Source of the DNA: Pseudomonas sp. BGI-2
GTDB taxonomy: Bacteria; Pseudomonadota; Gammaproteobacteria; Pseudomonadales; Pseudomonadaceae
Direction of reading: 5' to 3'
Assembly (NCBI RefSeq): GCF_004310295.1
Contig: NZ_SISB01000018.1
Span: 50,337-114,336 of the forward strand
DNA length: 64,000 nt
The first letter of the stretch is position 1; the number at the start of each line of letters is the position of its first letter. The translations under genes and the position numbers were made by a program. Below the pieces are notes generated by a model, which worked only from the letters and a program-made list of their open reading frames with translations, had not been told where the DNA came from and did no database searches. Shown in pieces: positions 52,635 through 60,694 of this stretch.

Positions 52635-55157
52635 TCAGCCTGCCGTCGGCGTCTCAAGCGTCAGGTCCGCCAATGTGTCCGGCGTGCAACGCAGATCGCC
52701 GATCATCAGCACATTGTTTTCCGTGCGACCGCTGCTCGGATCGAGTCGGAACTGGCACAGCAACTGATTGCCGTAGCGCACTTCCAGGGTCGGTGAGCCG
52801 GCGTTCATTTCCATGGAGAAGAAGCCGTCCACCTCACTCACCCCGCGACTGGCGTGGTTGATGATGTGATGGCCCTTGAGCGGGTTGCCCTGGGGGTCGA
52901 TCAGGCGGCCGAGTACGGTGAGGGTTCGCATCACACGAATCTGCCGATAATCCACGCCGCCCTTGTTCAGGTGATAGCTGGAACGGGCCGGCTGGATGGT
53001 CGCGGCGGGGACGTGATTGCCTTCGAAATCGAAACTGACGGAGCTGCTTTTGTAAGCCGTGATCGGTACGAAATTGCGCCCGGGCTTGAGTACCGCACTG
53101 CCGCCGCTCAAATCGTCGGCGCGCAGGGTAATGTCGTCGATGTCCGATTCGACATCGATGATCATGCCCGCACCGTCGCGCTGGTATTGGCTGGTCATGA
53201 TCATTTTTTGCCCGCCAACCGCCACAGTGCTGTCAAGGTTCAGGCCGCCGGTGAGGTCGTTGTTGTAGGACGAGCGCTGAATAAAGCCGTCGCCGTTGAC
53301 CAGGTCCGATTGCATCGTCGCCAGCGCGTTCAAACCGATGCCATAGGTGTCGGTGATCGCCGTGGCGGAAACGCTTTGCAGCAGGTGGTCCTGCAAACTT
53401 TTGCGGTAGGTGATCGAGGCATTGTTATCCCGCCCGCCGTCGCGATCGGTGCGGGTGCCGATGCTGCCGGACAGTTGTTCTCCCGGACCGCCCAGCGCGA
53501 TGTTCACGCTCAAATCAAGGCCACGATTTCGATCATCTCCGGAGCTGAAACTGCCCGGCCTGTCGAACAGCGACAAACGCCAATTGGCGTCGCTGCCGAA
53601 CAGTTGCGTGCGTTGGCTCCAACCCAAATCAACGCCGACACCTTCGGTATTGCCTTCGCTGTGGGACACCCGAGCGTTGACCGAACTTTTGCTGGTGAGT
53701 CGATGATTCACCGACAAGGAAGAGTTGCTGGTCTGGCCGATAAACACGTTGCGCTGCCGCACTCGCGTGCCGTCGGGCAGGGTGTCGTAGAGTCGCGTAG
53801 TGTCGAGCCAACTGCGGTTATGGCTGGCGACGATGCTGCCGCTGCCGTAGGAATAGAGCCCCTGCACGTCGAGGCCGGTGCCGTAGTCCTGCGTTTGATA
53901 GACGTTGGCATAGACGCTGGCGTTATTGACGATGGCCCAGTCGACCGATGTGCCGTATTGCAGGGTGTCTTTGACCTGTCGACCCGACAGGCCGAGGATC
54001 ACCCGCGGGTGCAACAGGAAGTTGAAGGCGGCACCGGCGGTCATGTCGCCGTCGGCCTGCTCATCCCAGTTGCTGAGCACTTTCGATTCACGCCCGGCGA
54101 ACAGGTTGTAGCGCCAGCGCTCGTCATGATTGCGCCAGTTGTTGGGTTTGTAGACCAGTTCCTGAGTGCTGGAGGTGATCTGGCCGTCTTCGATCAGGCG
54201 CACTTCCACTTCATAGATGCCACCGGGCAATGGCCGCGTATCGAGGGTCTGCAAACCGGCCGGCATCGCCTGCGTGTTGATCAGCAAACCGTCGCGGTAG
54301 ATTTCCACCGAGCCCTGGCGATTGGCCGTGACGTAGATCGGGTAGACCGCCGGTTTCGGGTTGCTGATGGCCAGGCTGTCGGAGCTGCCGTACATGACGC
54401 CCACTGCGGTGTCGGGGCTGGCGCCAAATGAGCGCGGCTGACGGGTCAGGCCTTCCGAGTTGGGTGTGAATAAGCCCAGCCGCAGAAAGCTGCCTTGCAG
54501 TTCGCGCTGGGTGAAGAGCTCATGCACGGCGTGATAGGTCTGGTTGTCCACACCGCCCAGGCGGGACAGCTGCAAATTGACGGCTTGGGTCCAGTTACCG
54601 AGGCTGCTGCTGGCTTCCAGACCGTAACGACCACCGAGGTCCTGGTTCTGGCCGCCATTAAGGTTCAGCTGGTTGCGCACGATCAACCCGGTGCTGCCAC
54701 CTTCGGGCTGGTTGTAATACAGCTGCACTTGATCATCGCGCTCAGCGTTTTCTGTGAGGATCGACACCAGGGAGTTTTCCAGGCTGTAGTGGACCGCCAG
54801 CAATTGTTCGGGGCAGTTGGCCTGACAGGTACCCAGCACCACGCCTTGTTTCAGATAATTGGCCCAGATGTCACGTTCACTGGGCTTGATCGTGCTGTCG
54901 CTGACATCGGAGAAGTCAACGAGGGTGATGCGATCGTCGCGGGTCAGCACGACCATCGCCTCACCGAGAAACTGTTGATCAAGTTCCACGCGCACCGCCA
55001 GCGGCACATCAAAGAAATGCTCTTCGAACTCGCTCGGCAAACCCTTTGCCTGCGCCAGCAGACTTCGCGGTGTAGTACCGTTATCCGCTGGCGTGGCCAG
55101 GGCAGTTGCACAAAAACATAGGGCAAGCGCCGTCGCGATGGGAGTCATCGGGAACAT
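52635..55157 (-). CDS. Fimbrial outer-membrane usher (TcfC/CfaC-like)
   Basis: 840 residues with a signal peptide (MFPMTPIATALALCFCATALA). An N-terminal periplasmic domain is followed by a beta-barrel part rich in alternating strands (about 230-650) and a C-terminal carboxypeptidase-like region (LTVLGRLIDPQGNPLKGHHIINHASRGVSEVDGFFSMEM). Size and layout fit ushers of the alternate (CS1/CFA) class, which receive chaperone-subunit complexes and assemble the fimbria at the outer membrane. It lies 114 bases from the major pilin gene. Confidence 0.9.
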   Translation of the reverse strand: MFPMTPIATALALCFCATALATPADNGTTPRSLLAQAKGLPSEFEEHFFDVPLAVRVELDQQFLGEAMVVLTRDDRITLVDFSDVSDSTIKPSERDIWANYLKQGVVLGTCQANCPEQLLAVHYSLENSLVSILTENAERDDQVQLYYNQPEGGSTGLIVRNQLNLNGGQNQDLGGRYGLEASSSLGNWTQAVNLQLSRLGGVDNQTYHAVHELFTQRELQGSFLRLGLFTPNSEGLTRQPRSFGASPDTAVGVMYGSSDSLAISNPKPAVYPIYVTANRQGSVEIYRDGLLINTQAMPAGLQTLDTRPLPGGIYEVEVRLIEDGQITSSTQELVYKPNNWRNHDERWRYNLFAGRESKVLSNWDEQADGDMTAGAAFNFLLHPRVILGLSGRQVKDTLQYGTSVDWAIVNNASVYANVYQTQDYGTGLDVQGLYSYGSGSIVASHNRSWLDTTRLYDTLPDGTRVRQRNVFIGQTSNSSLSVNHRLTSKSSVNARVSHSEGNTEGVGVDLGWSQRTQLFGSDANWRLSLFDRPGSFSSGDDRNRGLDLSVNIALGGPGEQLSGSIGTRTDRDGGRDNNASITYRKSLQDHLLQSVSATAITDTYGIGLNALATMQSDLVNGDGFIQRSSYNNDLTGGLNLDSTVAVGGQKMIMTSQYQRDGAGMIIDVESDIDDITLRADDLSGGSAVLKPGRNFVPITAYKSSSVSFDFEGNHVPAATIQPARSSYHLNKGGVDYRQIRVMRTLTVLGRLIDPQGNPLKGHHIINHASRGVSEVDGFFSMEMNAGSPTLEVRYGNQLLCQFRLDPSSGRTENNVLMIGDLRCTPDTLADLTLETPTAG

Positions 55158-55271
55158 GAACGAAATACTCTAAAGATAAATTCGTTGAAACCCGATCGAC
55201 AGGGGCGAAACCCTATCGATCGGTGAACGTTGCCAAGTAAGACAGAACTTACTTACAGAACGCGCTTTGGT

Positions 55272-55763
55272 TTAGATGCGCGGAATGGCATCAAACATGA
55301 CGACCGGGTTGGCGGTGTAGACACCGACCTGATTGTTGCCCGGTTTAGCGGCAGTAATGACCAGGTCTGCGCGCATACCACCGTTGGACTCGACGTCACC
55401 AACCACTTCCTGAGAATCGGCGGTCAATTCCTTACCGTTGAAGGTGTAAGTCAGAGGTATGTTCAAGGTCGCATTACCGTTGAACAGCGGCGTAGGACCG
55501 CCGACAACGTATGCGCCTACCGAGCCATTGGTGTGTTGAATATCAAAGGTACCGCGGACCTCCGACAGGACGCCAGTCCCTACGACGTACTGCATTTTCT
55601 CGTCTTTTCCGAAGTCTTTGTCTACAGGCTGAGCGTGGAAAACCTTGCTCGGGATTTCAGCGGTAATGTTGATGGAGGTGCGCGATTCTTCCGCAGCGAA
55701 CGCCATCGAAGCGCTCAGGGCCAGGAGGGTCATCGGAACGGCGATTGCAAGCTTCTTGAACAT
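55272..55763 (-). CDS. CS1-type fimbrial major subunit
   Basis: 163 residues from ATG 55763 (MFKKLAIAVPMTLLALSASMAFAAEESRTSINITAEIP); the upstream in-frame extension lies in the A+T-rich control region and is rejected. The signal peptide is cleaved after FAA (about residue 24). The mature protein lacks cysteines and has the ITAEIPSKVFHAQPVDKDFGKDEKMQY and NIPLTYTFNGKELT patterns of CS1/CblA pilins. It forms the fimbrial shaft. It is first in the operon major pilin, usher, chaperone, minor pilin, tip; the gap to the usher lets it be made in excess. Confidence 0.9.
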   Translation of the reverse strand: MFKKLAIAVPMTLLALSASMAFAAEESRTSINITAEIPSKVFHAQPVDKDFGKDEKMQYVVGTGVLSEVRGTFDIQHTNGSVGAYVVGGPTPLFNGNATLNIPLTYTFNGKELTADSQEVVGDVESNGGMRADLVITAAKPGNNQVGVYTANPVVMFDAIPRI

Positions 55764-56273
55764 TATTGAGTACCTGTTTTTTTCAAAGGATTGGACCGAG
55801 GAAAGTCTGAACAAGCCATCGCCATTCACTCCTGTGTTGGCGATTTCACTTAACTTTCGACGCCGGAGAATGATCGTCCAATCCCTTGAGAAAGTAAGTA
55901 CGCAACTTCCGAAGAACATGTAGTAACAATGGCTTTCGAACAGCAGGAAAAAAGTTGGAAAATCACTAATTAGATTGTTTGACCCTCAGATAAATACTAC
56001 ACACAGTTTTAACTTAAAAAGCACACAGACAAGAACCAATCAAACTTCCGTAAGACCGAGACTACTTATGTCATGCGGGTGGATTAATTACCAACCCATG
56101 AACTTCTATAATTAGTTTAATTACTCTAAAAGAGCAACCCATGCATCCTTCCTCGTCGCTGATTGCGCCTGGCCCTCAAGCGGCGCCCGAGGCCGACCGT
56201 TGGTCCAGAACGCTTGCGCAGACCTAAAGATATATCTTAAGTTGTATCTAAACACGACGAGAGAAGACGCAAA
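55764..56273. promoter_or_regulatory. A+T-rich region between the fimbrial operon and the PadR gene
   Basis: About 510 bases with no convincing gene. The middle (55940-56125) is far richer in A+T than the chromosome and probably carries the fimbrial promoter and binding sites for silencing proteins of the MvaT kind. The right end carries the PadR-type operator at 56227. Confidence 0.6.
56227..56238. promoter_or_regulatory. Putative operator of the PadR/YqjI-like regulator
   Basis: AAGATATATCTT is a perfect 12-base palindrome 36 bases before ATG 56274, followed by a partial repeat TTGTATCT. Its place suggests autoregulation of the operon. Confidence 0.6.
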
Positions 56274-56852
56274 ATGAGAGACCATCATTCCCATCGAGAC
56301 CACAGCGACAGCCGCGATAGCTTCGAAAAACGCCCAGGCCCCGGCCGTGAACGAGGTGGACGCGGTCCCCGGGTGTTCGCCCCCGGTGACCTGAAACTGC
56401 TGCTGTTGGCTTTGATCGCTGAGCAGCCCTGCCATGGCTATGACTTGATCCGCCAGATCGAAAGCATGTTCGACGGCGCCTACAGCCCCAGCCCCGGCGT
56501 GATCTACCCGACCCTGACCTTTCTCGAAGAAAGCGAAATGATTCTGGGCGACGCCGAGGGCGGCAAAAAACGCTACAGCATCACCGACGCCGGACGTCTG
56601 TCGTTGACCGAGCAGGCGATTGCGCTGGACGGCGTGCGGATGCGCATCGAGGTCAGCAAGCGCTCATTGCGCGGCCATGATCGTCCGGCCGAGATCCACG
56701 AGGCTGTGCACAACTTGCGTCACGCCTTGCAAATGCACCACGGCCGCTGGAGCCCCGAAGAAATCCTGCGGGTTCGCGACCTGCTCAATAACACCGCCAA
56801 AGCCATCGTCGATGGCCCTGCCGTTCAACCCGTTCAGGAGAAAGCCGAATGA
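56274..56852 (+). CDS. PadR-family metal-responsive repressor, YqjI-like
   Basis: 192 residues. The first 25 residues are rich in His, Asp and Arg (MRDHHSHRDHSDSRDSFEKR), like the metal-binding tail of E. coli YqjI, a nickel-responsive PadR repressor. A winged helix follows (LKLLLLALIAEQPCHGYDLIRQIESMF, YSPSPGVIYPTLTFLEES, EGGKKRYSITDAG) and then a helical dimerisation tail. It overlaps by four bases a siderophore-interacting protein gene, the same pairing as yqjI-yqjH. I infer repression of the pair, relieved by nickel or affected by iron. Confidence 0.88.
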   Translation: MRDHHSHRDHSDSRDSFEKRPGPGRERGGRGPRVFAPGDLKLLLLALIAEQPCHGYDLIRQIESMFDGAYSPSPGVIYPTLTFLEESEMILGDAEGGKKRYSITDAGRLSLTEQAIALDGVRMRIEVSKRSLRGHDRPAEIHEAVHNLRHALQMHHGRWSPEEILRVRDLLNNTAKAIVDGPAVQPVQEKAE

Positions 56853-57634
56853 CTGAAGTGATCGTGCAATCCATTCACCGTGTCATGCATGAGATCAAAC
56901 GCCGTCGCCTGGAAGTGCTGCGCGTGGTCGACCTGACCCCGCGGATGCGCCGGGTTACCCTGGGCGGCCCGGAACTGGCCGGTTTCGTCAGCCTCGGTAC
57001 GGACGACCACGTCAAACTGCTGTTCCCACAAAACGCGGCGGAACACGCGGCACTGGAAACACTGGTGCTCGGCGCCGGTAAAGACAACGGGCCGATGCCC
57101 GCAATGCGCGACTACACGCCCCGTCGTTACGACCTCGATGCCCTGGAACTGGACATCGATTTCGTCCTGCACGGCGACGGCCCCGCCGCGACCTGGGCCG
57201 AGCAGGCCAAACCTGGCCAGTTCCTGCACATCGGCGGGCCACGCGGCTCGATGATTGTGCCGGACATGTTCGACAGCTACTTGTTGATCGGCGACGAAAC
57301 CGCCCTGCCCGCCATCGCCCGTCGGCTCGAAGGTCTGGCGGCCAATCGGCGTGCGTTGGTGATTGTGGAAGTGGAGAACGGCGCCGAGCAGCAGCGACTG
57401 GAAAGCGCCGCACAGGTCAATGTGATCTGGGTCTTGCGCGAGGGCGACAAAGACAATTTGCTGACCACCGTGAAGCAACTGCACGTGCCGAGCGGCAATC
57501 TGTATGCGTGGGTGGCGACCGAGACCAAGGTGTCACGGCAGATCCGCCGAGTTTTGCTTGATGAGCACGGTTTGAACGAGCAATTTGTCAAAGCCGTGGG
57601 TTACTGGCGCCTGGATGACAGCGACGAGGAATGA
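56849..57634 (+). CDS. Siderophore-interacting protein (YqjH/ViuB-like ferric reductase)
   Basis: 261 residues. FAD-binding domain with RVTLGGPELAGF, ARDYTPRRYD-type motif (MRDYTPRRYDLDALELDIDFVLHG, the RxYTxR signature) and GPAATWAEQAKPGQFLHIGGPRGS; C-terminal NAD(P)H-binding domain with YLLIGDETALPAIARRLE. It reduces ferric siderophores in the cytoplasm to free iron. It is translationally coupled with the PadR regulator before it. Confidence 0.92.
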   Translation: MTEVIVQSIHRVMHEIKRRRLEVLRVVDLTPRMRRVTLGGPELAGFVSLGTDDHVKLLFPQNAAEHAALETLVLGAGKDNGPMPAMRDYTPRRYDLDALELDIDFVLHGDGPAATWAEQAKPGQFLHIGGPRGSMIVPDMFDSYLLIGDETALPAIARRLEGLAANRRALVIVEVENGAEQQRLESAAQVNVIWVLREGDKDNLLTTVKQLHVPSGNLYAWVATETKVSRQIRRVLLDEHGLNEQFVKAVGYWRLDDSDEE

Positions 57635-57729
57635 CCGCAGCTCTTGTGGCTGCCAAGTTTCCTGTGGTGAGGGGGCTTTGTGGCAAAGGGTTTTCTGAGG
57701 CAAGGAGAACTCTGTACTGAGGCGCTTCT

Positions 57730-57841
57730 GTGGCGAGGGGACTTGTCCCCGTTGGAGTGCGAAGCGCTCCCCAAAACCTTCGACAGCTGCCGAGATTTTG
57801 GGGCTGCTGCGCAACCCAACGGGGACAAGTCCCCTCGCCAC
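57730..57841. repeat. REP pair, GTGGCGAGGGGACTTGTCCCC variant (copy 5)
   Basis: Left arm GTGGCGAGGGGACTTGTCCC continuing CGTTGGAGTGCGAAGCGCTC; right arm ACGGGGACAAGTCCCCTCGCCAC. The ATTTAT core of the family is replaced by ACTTGT in both arms, a compensated change. It lies between convergent genes. Confidence 0.9.
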
Positions 57842-57847
57842 AAGTGT

Positions 57848-58501
57848 TCACTTTGGAGCGCGCCATCTATCAAGGGCGATCAATAACAACGCGATCACAA
57901 CAAACCCCGCCAACAATCCCCCCGCATTCACAAACACCTGTGGATAACCCAGCGTGCCGACGTCAATGAACGGATAGGGATAAACCGCCAGCTCGTGACC
58001 ACGCAGCAGCGAATAGGCGAAGTACACCAGCGGATAAATCACCCACAGGCCGATATGCCGCAACCGCAATGTGCCTTTGGGCACACACAACCACCAATAC
58101 GCCAGAAACAGCAGCGGCATGACGTCATGCATCAGCTCGTCCGCCAGCAACTGCCAGCCTTCGGGGTGCCACAAGTGGCGCAGTAACACGCTATACGCCA
58201 GGCCGACAACCACGATGCTCACGGCAATCGCGCTGCTGACCCACGGCTGCAAAAACCAGCGTCGCGCCGCCGATTCGCGAGGGGTCCACTCACAGGTCAG
58301 CACCACCGCCACCAACGTATTGGTCAGCACGGTGAAGTAACTGAAAAAGCTCAGCAGCCCACCCAGCAGACTGGCTTCCAGCGTCCAGCGTGAGTACAGA
58401 ATCAGGTACAGCTGAATCGCCAGCCCCGACCAGCCCAGCACTGCGGCCACCGCAACAAAACGACGCCTCGCGGCAGAACCTGGCGTCGATAGGCTGATCA
58501 T
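57848..58501 (-). CDS. Pr6Pr family membrane protein
   Basis: 217 residues from ATG 58501 (MISLSTPGSAARRRFVAVAAVLGW), two bases after the stop of the VF530 gene; the upstream extension overlaps that gene and is rejected. About six membrane helices, with SFFSYFTVLTNTLVAVVL, ELMHDVMPLLFLAYWWL and IYPLVYFAYSLLRG, as in the FAR-17a/AIG1-like Pr6Pr family. Function unknown. Confidence 0.86.
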   Translation of the reverse strand: MISLSTPGSAARRRFVAVAAVLGWSGLAIQLYLILYSRWTLEASLLGGLLSFFSYFTVLTNTLVAVVLTCEWTPRESAARRWFLQPWVSSAIAVSIVVVGLAYSVLLRHLWHPEGWQLLADELMHDVMPLLFLAYWWLCVPKGTLRLRHIGLWVIYPLVYFAYSLLRGHELAVYPYPFIDVGTLGYPQVFVNAGGLLAGFVVIALLLIALDRWRAPK

Positions 58502-58503
58502 GT

Positions 58504-58734
58504 TCAGAGCGGGCGCTTGGTGCGCATCAGCTTTACGTACAAGTGTTCGACCTTCTCCCTGGCCCACGGAGTTTTGCGCAGGAACGTCAGGCTCGACTTG
58601 ATGCTCGGGTCACTCTTGAAGCAGCGGATATCAATGCGCTCGGCCAGCCCCGACCATTCGTAATGTTCAACCAGGGCATTGAGGATTTGCTCCAGCGTCA
58701 CGCCGTGCAGCGGGTTGTTGTTCTGTTCGGTCAT
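58504..58734 (-). CDS. VF530 family DNA-binding protein
   Basis: 76 residues covering the whole DUF2132/VF530 fold: [62 protein letters not shown]. The family is known from a structure and thought to bind DNA; its cellular role is unclear. It is followed after two bases by the Pr6Pr gene, so the two are co-transcribed. Confidence 0.92.
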   Translation of the reverse strand: MTEQNNNPLHGVTLEQILNALVEHYEWSGLAERIDIRCFKSDPSIKSSLTFLRKTPWAREKVEHLYVKLMRTKRPL

Positions 58735-59095
58735 GCCGGGCCTTCGAGCGATGTAAGGATGGGAAGCCGCGCACCTTAGCCGAGGGCTTCCTTGGGGGGA
58801 AGCGATCTGTGTGCTGTCAGCTAAATGTAGGTGAAACGCAAAAGATCGCAGCCTCGTTTCACTCGACAGCTCCTACATTGGCGTTCACCTGTAGGAGCTG
58901 TCGAGTGAAACGAGGCTGCGATTTTTTCCCACGGACTGTTACCAAATCCGAAACGCTCCATGTCAGCAAAAGCGCTTTCTCTATTTGTAACAGGACATTA
59001 TCCTTGCACCCGTCAAGCTGAAACGCTTCATCAGCCCGCGACAAAGTGCCGCTTTCGATTCACTCCCCCAGAAAAAGATCAAGAATTCCTTCTCT
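58735..59095. other. Intergenic region before oprB
   Basis: About 360 bases with no gene. It holds the 33-bp hairpin at 58845-58922 and, from about 58930, the upstream region of oprB with the A+T-rich segment CTATTTGTAACAGGACATTA that may be part of its promoter. Confidence 0.55.
58845..58922. repeat. Perfect 33-bp inverted repeat with T run
   Basis: ATCGCAGCCTCGTTTCACTC continuing GACAGCTCCTACA is exactly complementary to TGTAGGAGCTGTCGAGTGAA continuing ACGAGGCTGCGAT, around a 12-base loop, and is followed by TTTT. It is unlike the REPIN families in sequence except for the TGTAGGAGC word, which here lies at the loop. Confidence 0.88.
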
Positions 59096-60478
59096 ATGCC
59101 TGATTTCCCAACTCCGCGAGACAGCGCTGTCTGCACCGCTATTGCCAGTCGAAAAACCCTGACCCTGATCGCTGGGTTCAGCGCTTTTGGCCTTGCCACC
59201 TGCACCCAGGCTGCTCCCGCTTTCGATAGCGAATCCCCCTGGATGCTCGGCGACTGGAACGGCACGCGCACCGAACTTTCGGAAAAAGGCTACGACTTCA
59301 AAGTCGATTACACCGGCGAAATGGGCAGCAATCTGCACGGTGGCTACGATCACGATCGCACCGCGCGCTACAGCGACCAGTTTGGTTTTGGCACGCATCT
59401 GGACTTGCAGAAGATTCTGGGCTGGGACGATGCTGAATTTCAGCTGACCATCACCGAGCGCAGCGGCAACAACATCAGCAACGACCGGATCAACGACCCG
59501 CGCGTCGGCGGCTTCACTTCGGCTCAGGAAGTCTGGGGGCGTGGGCAAACCTGGCGCCTGACGCAGATGTGGTATCAGCAGAAATTCTTCGACCAGAAGC
59601 TCGACATCAAGGTCGGCCGCTTCGGCGAGGGCGAGGACTTCAACAGCTTCCCCTGCGACTTCCAGAACCTGGCGTTTTGCGGTTCGCAGGTCGGCAACTG
59701 GGTCGGCGGTATCTGGTACAACTGGCCGGTCAGCCAGTGGGCGATGCGCGTGAAATATCACCTGACGCCGGAGTTGTACGCGCAAGTCGGCGCGTATGAG
59801 CAGAACCCGTCGAACCTCGAACGCGACAACGGCTTCAAGCTCAGCGGCAGCGGCACCCAGGGCGCGATTTTGCCGGTCGAGCTGGTGTGGTCGCCAAAGC
59901 TCAACGGCCTGCCGGGCGAATACCGCGCCGGTTATTACTACAGCAACGCGAAGGCCACGGATGCCTACAAGGACAGCAATGGCCAGCCGGCAGCCCTGAG
60001 TGGCGAGGCGTACCGCAGCGCATCGAGCAAGCACGGCGTTTGGCTGGGTGTTCAGCAACAAATCACCAGCCGCGCCAGCGACAACTCTCGCGGCTTGAGC
60101 GTGTTCGCCAACGGCACGATGCACGACAAGAAGACCAACGCCATCGACAACTATGTCCAGGCAGGCGTCGTCTACAAAGGCCTGTTCGATGCGCGCGCCA
60201 AGGACGACATCGGGTTCGCCCTCGCCCGGGTTCACGTCAACCCGGCCTATCGCAAGAACGCCGAAGCGACCAATCAGGCCCGCGCCGTCTTCGACTACGA
60301 CGACCCCTCGTTCCTGCCACCGCAGGACACCGAATACAGCGCCGAACTCTATTACGGCGTGCACGTCACCAACTGGCTGACCGTGCGCCCGAACCTGCAA
60401 TACATCCGCCACCCAGGTGGCGTGGACAAAGTCGATGACGCGTTGATTGGCGGGATCAAGATCCAGTCATCGTTCTAA
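59096..60478 (+). CDS. oprB: Carbohydrate-selective porin
   Basis: 460 residues with an extended signal region (positive start, LTLIAGFSAFGLATCTQAAPA, cleavage near residue 40). The mature part is an OprB-type outer-membrane barrel: SPWMLGDWNGTRTELSEKGYDFKVDYTGEMGSN at the N-terminus, FQNLAFCGSQVGNWVGGIWYNWPVSQWAMRVKYHL in the middle and a terminal phenylalanine (IQSSF). It admits glucose and other sugars to the periplasm. The gcd gene follows, so the porin delivers glucose to the periplasmic oxidation system. ATG 59096 has no strong ribosome site. Confidence 0.94.
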   Translation: MPDFPTPRDSAVCTAIASRKTLTLIAGFSAFGLATCTQAAPAFDSESPWMLGDWNGTRTELSEKGYDFKVDYTGEMGSNLHGGYDHDRTARYSDQFGFGTHLDLQKILGWDDAEFQLTITERSGNNISNDRINDPRVGGFTSAQEVWGRGQTWRLTQMWYQQKFFDQKLDIKVGRFGEGEDFNSFPCDFQNLAFCGSQVGNWVGGIWYNWPVSQWAMRVKYHLTPELYAQVGAYEQNPSNLERDNGFKLSGSGTQGAILPVELVWSPKLNGLPGEYRAGYYYSNAKATDAYKDSNGQPAALSGEAYRSASSKHGVWLGVQQQITSRASDNSRGLSVFANGTMHDKKTNAIDNYVQAGVVYKGLFDARAKDDIGFALARVHVNPAYRKNAEATNQARAVFDYDDPSFLPPQDTEYSAELYYGVHVTNWLTVRPNLQYIRHPGGVDKVDDALIGGIKIQSSF

Positions 60479-60496
60479 CAACCACCGCATTACCCG

Positions 60497-60587
60497 GTAG
60501 GAGCGAGGCTTGCCCGCGAAGGCGATCTCACGTTCAACATTGATGTCGACTGTGAAACCGCCTTCGCGGGCAAGCCTCGCTCCTACA
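60497..60587. repeat. REPIN, GTAGGAGCGAGGCTTGCCCGCG family (copy 2)
   Basis: Left arm GGTAGGAGCGAGGCTTGCCC, right arm GGGCAAGCCTCGCTCCTACA, with about 45 bases between, in the oprB-gcd intergenic space. Confidence 0.9.
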
Positions 60588-60694
60588 GGGATCGCGACAA
60601 CCAACCAGTTTTTTATATGAACCATGCCCACGCGGGATCGTCATCTACAGTGAACTTGCGTGGGACTACTTGAAACGTCACGGAGAACCACACT

